Shown one piece after another: positions 9,831 to 18,858 of a stretch of 33,663 bases of DNA. The DNA lies in IMG/VR virus record IMGVR_UViG_3300009375_000012, positions 1 through 33,663 of that record, one strand, 5' to 3'. Both the position numbers and the translations under genes were made by a program. Each line of letters opens with the position of its first letter. Position 1 is the stretch's first letter. The stretch is from a virus. Below the pieces are notes generated by a model. The model was not told the DNA's origin. It did no database searches and saw only the letters and a list, made by a program, of their open reading frames with translations.

Positions 9831-12800
9831 ATGTACTAAACAGTTAATCAGAGATGCTATTGTTAAACATTACAATACGCAGTTAGAAAATGTTCAAGGT
9901 ACCACTCAGTCTATAATCCAATTTAATAATGCTGTAAATAGTTTAACTGAGTACTTTGATACTTTAGATATACCATCTGACTTATTTAAAGTACACATGC
10001 CAGCAAAAGGTGTGTACTCACCTGTATTACATGCTATAGAGTATTTACATTTTTCTATTGAAGAAGGTAAAGTTCCTTTAGATTTATTTGTAACAGCTAA
10101 TACAGATAAAAAAGTAAATACTTTCCTAGACCCTGCACTATACAATGATAGTAAGAAGTTCACTAGTTTTCTATTAGAACAAGGTTTGGATCCAAAAGTA
10201 GTAACTACTCTAATTAACTTATACGCACCCTTTAGAGCTTCAGTTAATGAAAATTTAGATTTTAAACCTACGCTTTACACAAATAAAGTACTGCCATTAT
10301 TATATGGTGCAAATAAAGTAGGAGAGAACTACAACTTCCATTTACCTCAGCCTATTATATTCAGTATGCTGACTCAATTAGTTAGATGGTATTCCACTGA
10401 TGGACAACGTTCATTAGAAGGTTTTACACAAGACCAAATTGAAGCAATTGTAGATTACGCACCTGGTGAAATTATTCCTTCTGAAGTGTATCAAGCATTT
10501 GAAGGTAAACCTAGTGGTTCATTAAGACATGAATCAGCTATGCAAATAGGTAGTCTTATCTACAAATCTCTTAATATTAAGAGTAACACTCCTGAATATG
10601 GTAAAGACGTAGATTATTTACTTAGGTATAACTTAGGTTTCTTGGCATTAGAAATTGGTAAAAAAGTAGGTATTCTTAACCAGCATGATATTAAATACCA
10701 ACGTGTATCAGCAAACAAAACTACTACTGAGCAGTATAGCTATTATGCTATTAATGATGCACAAGGTATTAATGTTGAGGAAATAAGTAAGGATTCTGAA
10801 AAGTTAGATGATTTTTTTGGAACTGCACAGGATTTTAATACACCTTCATTAACTCCAAATACTAATGAGGTTGTAAAACCTAAAGGCGCAATTGGTAAAG
10901 TAGGTGAAAAAGTACGTGAATTATTTAAACAACTAAATAATACAAAATGGACAGTTAATGATAGCTTTCATTTGTTTATGGTAGGTGCTGACACTGACAA
11001 TGTAGCTCTTAGAAAGAAAGCTGTACTACTACGTCAAAAGCTAGCAGGTATTGTGGATACCACAGATTCTTCGTTATTCCTACATACAGACCTAATTGAT
11101 TCTATTAAAGCTAAGAATGAGCAATTACAGAATGATATTAAGGCTGTTAAGCGCTACTTTGACTCAGGACTTATTCACGAGTTCTATCTAAAATGGCAAA
11201 CACAGAATCAACACAGAATGATGATTCTGTCTGACTTAAACCCACATAGCTCTAAAACAGTACATCGTTTTTTAGTTAGGCCTAAAGCAGCTTCAAGAGT
11301 ATCTATTGACCCTAATAGTAATGACGCTAATGAAATCAGTAAGTTTCATACATTTAAGATAGCAGTAGCTCAACATTTTGATCTAAGTATTGATAAAACA
11401 GATTTAGTAGGTTCTCTTAAACTATATGAGAGTGTTGTTGCTGATTTAGCTGATGAAACATCAGCGTTAAGTAGAGCTGTGTCTGCTACAAGCACTTTAA
11501 AAGATAATGAGGTATCTGAAGAAGCTTTTGTAGATGCTATGTTAGAACTCACAGATAAGTACCCTAAAGGCAATACAGCACTTTTAATTGGTGTTAAAGC
11601 ATTAGCTCAACTAGAAACAGGTACTGCATTTGAAACTGATATTGTATTAGAAGCTGATGCTGTAACCAGTGGTTATTCAATTGGTTTACTACAATTTGCA
11701 TCTAAGAGTGTAGATGTAATGAAGAAAGAGCTTAACCGAGTAGGTTACACTTTTGATGATGATGCAACACCATACTCACAACAAGTACAGAATATTGATG
11801 GAGCAACTCCAGATGGATATCTTAACTTTGCTAATGCTTTATTAGGTAAGTTTGAGAATTTAGGAGAATACACTAGACTATATTCTGAAAATGCTATTAA
11901 AGCTGCAACTACAAAGTTTAATTTATTTAATCATATTTACATGCCTCTAGTTACAAACAGACGTAACACAGGTAAACCTCCATTTATGGTTCTAAATTAC
12001 TCAGGAGGAGTTTTTTCAGTATCTAGAGAGACTGCAGGTTCTTTCCATACAGACTTACTAAAACATATTGGGGCATTACAAAAAGAGTATTCAGCTAAAG
12101 ACACCAGCACTAAACGTAAAGCAGAAATTGTAGTTAGAGTTAGAGAACTATCCGTTAATATTAACAATATTCTTAATTATGAAAAAGCTGCTTACAATAT
12201 CTGGGTTAAACCTGAAGAAGTTAAAGCAGTATTAGATAGTGGCACTCTACATACTATTCCGATGGCTGATTTATCACAGGGTTCAGAAGCTATTGATGAG
12301 ACACTTAAAAAGGCATTAACAGATACATTAGTTCCTGCAATCAAGCAAAGTAAAGAAGAAACTATTGTTAATACCGAAGCTATTGACTATTACACTCAAT
12401 TAGCAGAATTTAGTTTCTTCTTATTTATGCGTAAGTACCAGAATGAAGTACATTCAATGGACGGTAGAACAGAGTACAACTTACTTCCTGGTGACAGAGA
12501 TAGAATAACACAGGAACTTATTAAGTACTTCCCTCGTATTCAATTAAAGCACCACACAGATGAAAAAGGGACTGCGTTTATTGATTTAGTTAAAACTAAA
12601 AAATCACAATCTAAGCGTATTATTGAATTGCCATTTAAAGACGAAAGTCCTCAATTACGTCCAGTAGTTTACACTTATGATGCTGCGGGTGCAGCATCGG
12701 TAGTACGTAGTATTCAAGGATTTGATGCTAGTGCTTTACAGAGTACTTTAATGGACTTAGTTACTAAAGATGGTCAAGTACCTGTTATTCCAATTCATGA

Positions 12801-15800
12801 TGCTATGATTGGAACATCTGAACAGTTATACAAAGGTAAAGATTCATATAATTCACACACTGTAGAACAACAAAAGTTAACTACTCTACTTGGTACGATG
12901 GAATCTCGTTTCTTAGACCATTGGAAAGAACTAACAAAAAAAGAAAAAGCAGAAGTTAATGATGATTTCTTAAAACAAGGACATGTTAACAAAAGTAAAG
13001 ATGCTGCTGATAAAATCAGTATTACAGATGTATTAACTCAGCACCAATCCACATTAAGTGCAGTGACTTATGTACGTCAAGAGTTATTTGAAGAAATTGA
13101 TAAAGGTACTGTAGAGAACATGTATGTGCCTCATGTTGATTTAAATAACACTGAGATTACTAGTGAAGCTTTGCAAGAACAATTAGACGAAGGTAAAGAA
13201 GATTACCAGCACAGTAGTCATTACAAAACACTACATGACCATCAAGAGCTATTTAGAAAATTAGAGTCTCGTTTACAGGCACTGTACCCTAATGTTGAAT
13301 TAACTGCTACTGAAGATTTAGTAGATAAATATGGTAATGAAGTATTAGGTAAAGCAATAGGTGCTGCTGCATACTACTCTAAAGGTAAAGCTGCATTAGA
13401 TACTGTTCCACATGAGTACGCCCATATTTACTTAAATATGCTTGAGCATACGACTGATGTTGATAAGATTATCAAGCGTACCATGAAGCATAATAAAGTA
13501 GATAGAGTAGGAGCTAAAGAAATTCTAGCTACTGCAATGGGAGAACGCTTTACAGATGAAGTATTAGGCAAAGAAGCTAAGATTAAAGTTTCTTTAGCTA
13601 AGCGTATTTGGAAAATAATTAAGAGTATTTTTACTGAGTTATTTGAAAGTACTAGTGCATTTGAACAGCGTATATTAAGTTATGACTTATTTAATGACGG
13701 ACGTGATGAGTATTACAACTTATATGGGGACTTCAAGAAAGGTACTCTTTCAGGAGCTATTAGAACTACTCCTAAGAAAGGTACTCAAAAGCAAGATGTA
13801 GAAACAATCTTACAAGAGAACCCAGAAGGAGCTAAAGTAATTAAGAAGGTACAAGAATTAATACCTAGTGCTTTAGTTACAGGCAGCCTAGCTCTCACTG
13901 CTTTTGGTAATATTTACAGAAAAGGTAAAGGTGCTCTACATGATTTAGATTTCAGAGTAGACGCTAATATATTTAGAGGGGGTACTCTCAAAAAGCTTAT
14001 ACATAGTAATTTTAAAAATTCTGAGATTATCTATAATATAGGTGACCCAAAACGTTCTTTCCAGATGTACACTGTAATAGTACCTCCTGAGAATGTGAAA
14101 GTACAAAATATTAAACGTTACCAAGATAAAAAAGATAGTAGAGTTGTTTACTATGAACTTGTAGATGTTAATAACAACAAGACTGTAGGTACCTATAATG
14201 CAAAAGTAGCAGCTAACCCTGCAAAGCCTAAAGGATCTAGCACAGTTATTGTAGATGAGAGCACAGTAGGTATTAAAGCTACTCTTGTAGATTTTATGGC
14301 TAGTGATACAAGTCTAGAAAATCAAAAAATGCATTTTAGTAGTACACTAGGAGCAGGCATTAGATTTGTACACCCAAGGTCTGTATTTGCAAAGAAGGGT
14401 GAAATAAAGGCATTTGATAGGCCAAGAGCTAAAGATGTCTTAGATTTCAATTTATATGCTCCTACTGAAGTAAATGGCATCACACCTCCAAATATGTTTA
14501 GCAGTGAGTTTGTAGGTAGTAGTTTTAATGAAATGTTAGACGATATGGTTATGTGGCATCAGAATGCTCCAGTAACCCAGCAAGCAACACAGATATTTAA
14601 AGACCTAGGAAGTATTGAGACACACCCTGATAAGGAACACACTAAACATTTACATAAAATTTTACAATCTCTAGTACTAGACCACATCCAGAATGTAGAT
14701 GATGTGTTAGTTGAAACTGGGTTTGTTGAAGGTGCAACAACAGGTGGATTTAGTGAAGATTTACGTAAAGTTGTAGTTCAATTAAATAAGAATACTCCTG
14801 TTACATACGCTGAGCAAGGTGGACAAGAAGTTTATGTACATGAGTTACTACATTCAGTCATTGACCATGTACTAAAAAGTAACCCTCGTTTGAAAGATAA
14901 ACTTAATAAGTTACATAAAGAAGCAATGCCTCACATTAGTGTAAATACTTTCTTAGCTGGGGGTGTTAAATCTAATAGTCAAGCAGAAGTGGAAGTAGCA
15001 CAGAAGCAGTATAAATATGTATCGCAAAATTCTACAGAGTTCTTAATTTATGCTTTAACTAATAAGAATTTAACTAACACACTGAAGAAAGTAAAAGTAG
15101 CCCCTATAAATAAAGCATGGAGCAAAGATGGTACTTTCTTTGATAAGTTAATTCACTTATACAACTATATTAAAGAGCAATTCAATACTCGTGTTAGACA
15201 TAAGAAAATGCCTACAGCTGAGTATGAAAAGTTTTATAACTTTGCACTAGAAGTAGCAACTATCAATGAGACTCATAAACGTAATTTATTACGTCAAGCA
15301 AAAGAGCATCATTTAAGTCAGTTAGTATTTCAATCTAAAGATAAGATAGCTGATTTCATTATAGATGCAGCGCACATTGGTGCACAGAAGTTAGCTGGAG
15401 ATACACCAGTAGGCAATATGCTAAAAAATATTGCAGCGTTACCTCCTTCAATCAAGAAGGCTGCCACTGAAAGAGCTTTTGGTAAGGCTTTTGTTGCTTT
15501 AAGTGAAACTGAGCAAGCACAGACAGTAGCTTTAATGACCAAAGAATTAGTTACTGGTACAGGTTCATTAAGAGCTTCTCAATTAGTATTGAAAGCAAAA
15601 GCTTTAGTTGAATCACAACGTTTCCATAGAGCTAAGAGTATGGCACTAGCTTTACGAAAAGCTGTTAAGAGTAAGAAAGTTACACGTACACAGCAAACAG
15701 CGTTAACTGCTACATTGTTGAAGCCAGATTTACGTGCTCTCTATGATAGTAATAAGTTTACAATTGATGATATTGTAGAGTTGATTAAAGACCCTGCATT

Positions 15801-17961
15801 ACTACAAAAGACAATTCGCCATTATGAATTGCAAGTAGGCACAGCAAATGATACGTTCTATAGATTACAAGTACAAGAATTAGCTAAATTTATGAACAAT
15901 ACAGAAACTAAGAGTTCTTTGCAGGCTCTAAGTGCTCATCGTATGTATCAATTGCACCAACAACTATACAAAAAGGAAGTAGACGTAACTAAAGATGCTT
16001 CAACTATACAAGCTATTGATATTTTAGTTAGTTTAAAAGCATTAAAGTACTCTCCAGAAAAATGGAGAACTTCTACTTTAGAAGTAATTGATAAAGAGTT
16101 TGAAGCAGACCCTACTGATAACTTAGTACATTCTATTATTAAGATGCACTCAGTTACTCATAATGCTGCTAGAAGGGAGCTATTTAATACGGAAGCTCCA
16201 TACTCTATGGTTAAAGGGTATACGCGTTCTAAATACAATCCTGACGTAGATATTATTACAGCTCCTCTTACTGAAGCTAAAGCACTTGCTAAAGAAGGAT
16301 ACGTATTAGAAGAAGAAGTAGGTGAAATCAGAGGAATCACATCTGTTAAGTATGGTGTATTCATTAATAAGTTTAATCCTGAAGCTCCTAGAACAACGGG
16401 TATCGTTTCGTATACTAGTCAACGTTCTAAAGGTACTACAGTATTTGAATTATTATCTAAAGAAGAGAAATACCAAAAGAAAGACCCTATTACAGGGAAT
16501 ATGATTGGAGATCCTAGAAAGATTAAACCTATTATTGATGCATTTATTAAGCAACAAATTACTAAATTAGAAAACGAAGTAATTAGTGGTAAGTTGAACA
16601 AGGAATCTCAATTAGTACCTCTATACGATAAGGATGGGGGTATTTATGATTTCCGTGTAATGATGTCCAGTGCACACCAAGAACGTCTGTTGAAACCAGA
16701 TTCTAGATTTGAAACTGTATTAACTCAAATGGAGATGCATCAGGTAGATAAGAAGAACTCAGCTAGGATTGAGAAAGAAGCAGTTCAATACATGGTAGAT
16801 ACTTTCAATGCTCATTACAAAGATAAGCATGATAAACGTTTCGTTAATCTTTTAGATAAGAAGAACAAAGCAAAATACTTTATATACTTACCTAAATCTA
16901 CACAACAGCGTATTTTAGACAATGCTATTGAAACAAAGGAAGGGCCTGTATTCCCAGTAGTTAAAGAAGAATTACATATTCTCTTTGGATTCAAGGACTT
17001 ACGTCTTATGGATATTCCAGGTATTCAGAAATTACCTGCTTCAGTTAGAAAAGGATTAACTTATATAGAGAAGGCTCTACTTACTTTAACAAGTATAGCA
17101 GTAGGTAATATTATTTTAAAACACCCAGAAGTATTAGCTGATAACATTTTCAGTAACACATTGATGTTAATGGTAAATGGGGTAAACCCAGTTAAAGCTG
17201 TAAAAGGGCAGGTACGTGCAGCACAAGACTTGCGTAGCTTTAAGAGAACAGCAGCTGAGTTAATTGAAACTTATTATAAATTTATGGGAGATCAGCAACA
17301 GAATGCAGATTTAGAAAATAGAATTGTTGCTTTAAGAAGAGAATTGAACGAAAATCCAATTGCAGAATTGATGGATGAACACTTATTTACTTCTATGGTA
17401 GAAGAAATTCACTTAGATGAGTATTCAACTGTGACTACTATGAGTCAGAAAGTGGAAGATACACTCGGTAAGTATCTTCCAGAGTCGTTCATGAAAGCAG
17501 GTAAATTAGCTTACATGAGTAAAACAACAGCTCCTCACAGAGCTGTATTAGAAGTTTTTCAAATGTCAGACTTCTTAGCTAGAGTAGTACTTAATGACCA
17601 TTTAAAGAAAGCACAGCCTAACTTAACTAAAGAAGCTAGGTTAGCTATTCTATACGATACATTTGTACTTTATGATATTCCTGGTGTATCCAGAACAGCA
17701 CATTACATAAATAAATCAGGATTTATTTTATTCTTCCAGTACTGGTATAAGATTCAACGAGCTGTATTTAAAACACTGGGAAGACAGCCTGCTAATGTAA
17801 TGTTACTACTTGGATTGCAGGAATACCTAGATGTAGATGTACCTGATATTTATGATTCAGCTATCATAGGTGGTAATTTTGCTCCTCCTATTGCAGGGCC
17901 AGAGGCCTTGTTCGAAGAAGTGTTTAGATTACCTGGTGTGGATATTGTTACAGAGCTTTAA
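9820..17961 (+). CDS. Virion-encapsidated RNA polymerase (N4 gp50 vRNAP type) fused to two zincin and one nucleotidyltransferase-like domains (2713 aa)
   Basis: Single-subunit (T7-superfamily) RNA polymerase motifs are visible: motif A EADAVTSG with D613; motif B R715-x3-K719-x7-Y727 (RNTGKPPFMVLNY); motif C HD with D994. Spacings A-to-B (102) and B-to-C (267) are close to those I recall for N4 mini-vRNAP (D559, R666/K670/Y678, D951: 107 and 273). A candidate T/DxxGR arginine is R466. Further along are HEYAH 1198-1202 with likely third ligand E1234; GS 1355-1356 with DLD 1375-1377 and possible D1491 (polymerase-beta-like nucleotidyltransferase pattern); and HELLH 1674-1678 with E1740 (STEFLIYA). 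The rest is helical. Role: carried in the capsid, injected, transcribes early genes. AGGAG at 9806-9810 supports the ATG. The protein is shorter than N4's roughly 3500 aa, mainly at the N-terminus. Confidence 0.9.
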   Translation: MGVKCTKQLIRDAIVKHYNTQLENVQGTTQSIIQFNNAVNSLTEYFDTLDIPSDLFKVHMPAKGVYSPVLHAIEYLHFSIEEGKVPLDLFVTANTDKKVNTFLDPALYNDSKKFTSFLLEQGLDPKVVTTLINLYAPFRASVNENLDFKPTLYTNKVLPLLYGANKVGENYNFHLPQPIIFSMLTQLVRWYSTDGQRSLEGFTQDQIEAIVDYAPGEIIPSEVYQAFEGKPSGSLRHESAMQIGSLIYKSLNIKSNTPEYGKDVDYLLRYNLGFLALEIGKKVGILNQHDIKYQRVSANKTTTEQYSYYAINDAQGINVEEISKDSEKLDDFFGTAQDFNTPSLTPNTNEVVKPKGAIGKVGEKVRELFKQLNNTKWTVNDSFHLFMVGADTDNVALRKKAVLLRQKLAGIVDTTDSSLFLHTDLIDSIKAKNEQLQNDIKAVKRYFDSGLIHEFYLKWQTQNQHRMMILSDLNPHSSKTVHRFLVRPKAASRVSIDPNSNDANEISKFHTFKIAVAQHFDLSIDKTDLVGSLKLYESVVADLADETSALSRAVSATSTLKDNEVSEEAFVDAMLELTDKYPKGNTALLIGVKALAQLETGTAFETDIVLEADAVTSGYSIGLLQFASKSVDVMKKELNRVGYTFDDDATPYSQQVQNIDGATPDGYLNFANALLGKFENLGEYTRLYSENAIKAATTKFNLFNHIYMPLVTNRRNTGKPPFMVLNYSGGVFSVSRETAGSFHTDLLKHIGALQKEYSAKDTSTKRKAEIVVRVRELSVNINNILNYEKAAYNIWVKPEEVKAVLDSGTLHTIPMADLSQGSEAIDETLKKALTDTLVPAIKQSKEETIVNTEAIDYYTQLAEFSFFLFMRKYQNEVHSMDGRTEYNLLPGDRDRITQELIKYFPRIQLKHHTDEKGTAFIDLVKTKKSQSKRIIELPFKDESPQLRPVVYTYDAAGAASVVRSIQGFDASALQSTLMDLVTKDGQVPVIPIHDAMIGTSEQLYKGKDSYNSHTVEQQKLTTLLGTMESRFLDHWKELTKKEKAEVNDDFLKQGHVNKSKDAADKISITDVLTQHQSTLSAVTYVRQELFEEIDKGTVENMYVPHVDLNNTEITSEALQEQLDEGKEDYQHSSHYKTLHDHQELFRKLESRLQALYPNVELTATEDLVDKYGNEVLGKAIGAAAYYSKGKAALDTVPHEYAHIYLNMLEHTTDVDKIIKRTMKHNKVDRVGAKEILATAMGERFTDEVLGKEAKIKVSLAKRIWKIIKSIFTELFESTSAFEQRILSYDLFNDGRDEYYNLYGDFKKGTLSGAIRTTPKKGTQKQDVETILQENPEGAKVIKKVQELIPSALVTGSLALTAFGNIYRKGKGALHDLDFRVDANIFRGGTLKKLIHSNFKNSEIIYNIGDPKRSFQMYTVIVPPENVKVQNIKRYQDKKDSRVVYYELVDVNNNKTVGTYNAKVAANPAKPKGSSTVIVDESTVGIKATLVDFMASDTSLENQKMHFSSTLGAGIRFVHPRSVFAKKGEIKAFDRPRAKDVLDFNLYAPTEVNGITPPNMFSSEFVGSSFNEMLDDMVMWHQNAPVTQQATQIFKDLGSIETHPDKEHTKHLHKILQSLVLDHIQNVDDVLVETGFVEGATTGGFSEDLRKVVVQLNKNTPVTYAEQGGQEVYVHELLHSVIDHVLKSNPRLKDKLNKLHKEAMPHISVNTFLAGGVKSNSQAEVEVAQKQYKYVSQNSTEFLIYALTNKNLTNTLKKVKVAPINKAWSKDGTFFDKLIHLYNYIKEQFNTRVRHKKMPTAEYEKFYNFALEVATINETHKRNLLRQAKEHHLSQLVFQSKDKIADFIIDAAHIGAQKLAGDTPVGNMLKNIAALPPSIKKAATERAFGKAFVALSETEQAQTVALMTKELVTGTGSLRASQLVLKAKALVESQRFHRAKSMALALRKAVKSKKVTRTQQTALTATLLKPDLRALYDSNKFTIDDIVELIKDPALLQKTIRHYELQVGTANDTFYRLQVQELAKFMNNTETKSSLQALSAHRMYQLHQQLYKKEVDVTKDASTIQAIDILVSLKALKYSPEKWRTSTLEVIDKEFEADPTDNLVHSIIKMHSVTHNAARRELFNTEAPYSMVKGYTRSKYNPDVDIITAPLTEAKALAKEGYVLEEEVGEIRGITSVKYGVFINKFNPEAPRTTGIVSYTSQRSKGTTVFELLSKEEKYQKKDPITGNMIGDPRKIKPIIDAFIKQQITKLENEVISGKLNKESQLVPLYDKDGGIYDFRVMMSSAHQERLLKPDSRFETVLTQMEMHQVDKKNSARIEKEAVQYMVDTFNAHYKDKHDKRFVNLLDKKNKAKYFIYLPKSTQQRILDNAIETKEGPVFPVVKEELHILFGFKDLRLMDIPGIQKLPASVRKGLTYIEKALLTLTSIAVGNIILKHPEVLADNIFSNTLMLMVNGVNPVKAVKGQVRAAQDLRSFKRTAAELIETYYKFMGDQQQNADLENRIVALRRELNENPIAELMDEHLFTSMVEEIHLDEYSTVTTMSQKVEDTLGKYLPESFMKAGKLAYMSKTTAPHRAVLEVFQMSDFLARVVLNDHLKKAQPNLTKEARLAILYDTFVLYDIPGVSRTAHYINKSGFILFFQYWYKIQRAVFKTLGRQPANVMLLLGLQEYLDVDVPDIYDSAIIGGNFAPPIAGPEALFEEVFRLPGVDIVTEL
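12679..12698. other. Perfect 8-bp inverted repeat with GGGT loop inside the vRNAP gene
   Basis: GATGCTGC (12679-12686) and GCAGCATC (12691-12698) flank the loop GGGT. The site lies within the polymerase region, ahead of motif C, in codons for DAAGAAS. It is GC-rich for this gene. It may be only a by-product of Ala/Gly codons; a similar hairpin with GGAT loop occurs at 27283-27302. Confidence 0.4.
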
Positions 17962-18116
17962 TCAGCATCTGTGTTCATAATACGGATGATTACATAAATA
18001 GCAATAACTACCCCTGCTCCTATGAGTAGGGGTGCTACAAATACACTAGCTAAGATTACACCTAATACTAGTATTGACCATAGAATGGTCAAAAGTAGTT
18101 GCTTTAGCTGGCCCAT
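17958..18116 (-). CDS. Small hydrophobic membrane protein (52 aa)
   Basis: Reading leftward from ATG 18116, an uninterrupted 52-codon frame ends in TAA at 17960-17958. Residues about 5-45 are almost entirely hydrophobic (for example LLLTILWSILVLGVILASVF, then PLLIGAGVVIAIYVIIR), enough for two short membrane helices, with a charged tail NTDAD. No strong Shine-Dalgarno is present, but the start lies 13 nt inside the end of the 98-aa gene, so coupling is likely. Its stop overlaps the vRNAP stop by 4 bp from the opposite strand. Small two-helix proteins in phages can be holins or membrane regulators, but nothing specific supports a role here. It is the last gene of the early block. Confidence 0.6.
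   Translation of the reverse strand: MGQLKQLLLTILWSILVLGVILASVFVAPLLIGAGVVIAIYVIIRIMNTDAD
18010..18033 (+). terminator. Strong hairpin just past the vRNAP stop, possible late-operon terminator
   Basis: ACCCCTGCTC (18010-18019) pairs with GAGTAGGGGT (18024-18033) around loop CTAT: ten pairs, with one G-U in the + strand RNA (a C-A mismatch in the - strand RNA). It lies 49 nt past the end of the + strand block, inside the opposing 52-aa gene. No T-tract follows, so it is not a canonical rho-independent terminator. The pairing favouring + strand RNA suggests it acts on late transcripts. Confidence 0.4.
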
Positions 18117-18400
18117 GGGGACTTACTAACACTAAAGTTTTCTCCATTTGTGTCAAGCTTATCAGCAATTTTAGCAGTAGCTTTTACTGCTGTATCTACA
18201 GCGTCTTTTTCTAATTTAGCTGCATCTTCTTGTACTTGTTCAGCTACTTCTGGTTTAGCCTTAGCTTTAGTTTTACGTTTAGCTTTAGGTTTAGCTGCAG
18301 GCATTTCTGTATGATTAGTATTAACAACAACTTCAGTTACTTCTAAGTTGTTTATAAGCTCTGCAACTTCTTGTGATGACATTTCAATGACGAGTCTCAT
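18104..18400 (-). CDS. Lys/Ala-rich small protein of unknown function (98 aa)
   Basis: ATG 18400 overlaps the stop of the RuvC-like gene by the usual ATGA, so it is translated from the same message. The N-terminal 30 residues are acidic and helical (SSQEVAELINNLEVTEVVV). Residues about 34-52 are a basic Ala/Lys/Pro tract (PAAKPKAKRKTKAKAKPE) of the sort that binds nucleic acid or phosphate. The C-terminal half is an Ala/Asp/Lys helix ending in a Ser-rich tail. No family is recognised. Its link to SSB and a resolvase suggests an accessory to DNA metabolism or an abundant DNA-binding protein, but the function is unknown. Confidence 0.65.
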   Translation of the reverse strand: MRLVIEMSSQEVAELINNLEVTEVVVNTNHTEMPAAKPKAKRKTKAKAKPEVAEQVQEDAAKLEKDAVDTAVKATAKIADKLDTNGENFSVSKSPWAS

Positions 18401-18858
18401 AATAAATCCTTGTGGTTTTGTTTAATAAAATGGGCAAGCATTAAAGCATCACTTCTACCATCTAACAATCCTCCTCTAGCACCATATAAAGGAGCTTGAG
18501 GGTACAAATTATTAGCTATTTCAGCTACTTCTTTCTTTAATTGCTTACCACTAGGTTTAGTACAACCTATGTACTTTTGCCATACTTTAGGTTGAATTTT
18601 GATAATAGGTATATCAAGTAATTCAGAGAGAGTGGTAACTAGCCCTAAATTGTAACCAAATCTAAAATTAGATTTAGCTGACATCCCAAATAAAGAGTGT
18701 ACATCTTCAATTGCAACAACACTAGCTTGTGAATTACGCATAAAGGTGTACAAATCTATACTAGAATACTTGTTATGATCAGCAAATACTATGTCTCCCT
18801 GTGTAGGAAGACAACAAGTACTGCCATTTTGACCTGGGTCTATAGCAAGTATAGACAT
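18397..18858 (-). CDS. RuvC-like Holliday junction resolvase (153 aa)
   Basis: An RNase H-fold nuclease of the phage RuvC type. The acidic catalytic residues sit in their expected places: D7 in the first strand (ILAIDPGQNG), E51 (VAIEDVH), and D137 with nearby D133 near the C-terminus (LLDGRSDALMLAHF). Length is close to E. coli RuvC (173 aa). It should cut branched DNA arising from replication or recombination before packaging. ATG shares its A with the SSB stop (TAATG), giving tight coupling, and the downstream gene overlaps by 4 nt. Family assignment is confident; cleavage specificity is not visible. Confidence 0.85.
   Translation of the reverse strand: MSILAIDPGQNGSTCCLPTQGDIVFADHNKYSSIDLYTFMRNSQASVVAIEDVHSLFGMSAKSNFRFGYNLGLVTTLSELLDIPIIKIQPKVWQKYIGCTKPSGKQLKKEVAEIANNLYPQAPLYGARGGLLDGRSDALMLAHFIKQNHKDLL

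Noticed and set aside
11050-11064. TGTGG-ATA-CCACA triloop hairpin inside the vRNAP gene
   Set aside because: Five-bp triloops occur by chance in this much sequence; it does not share the GGWAC-GGA-GTWCC core and is inside a gene.
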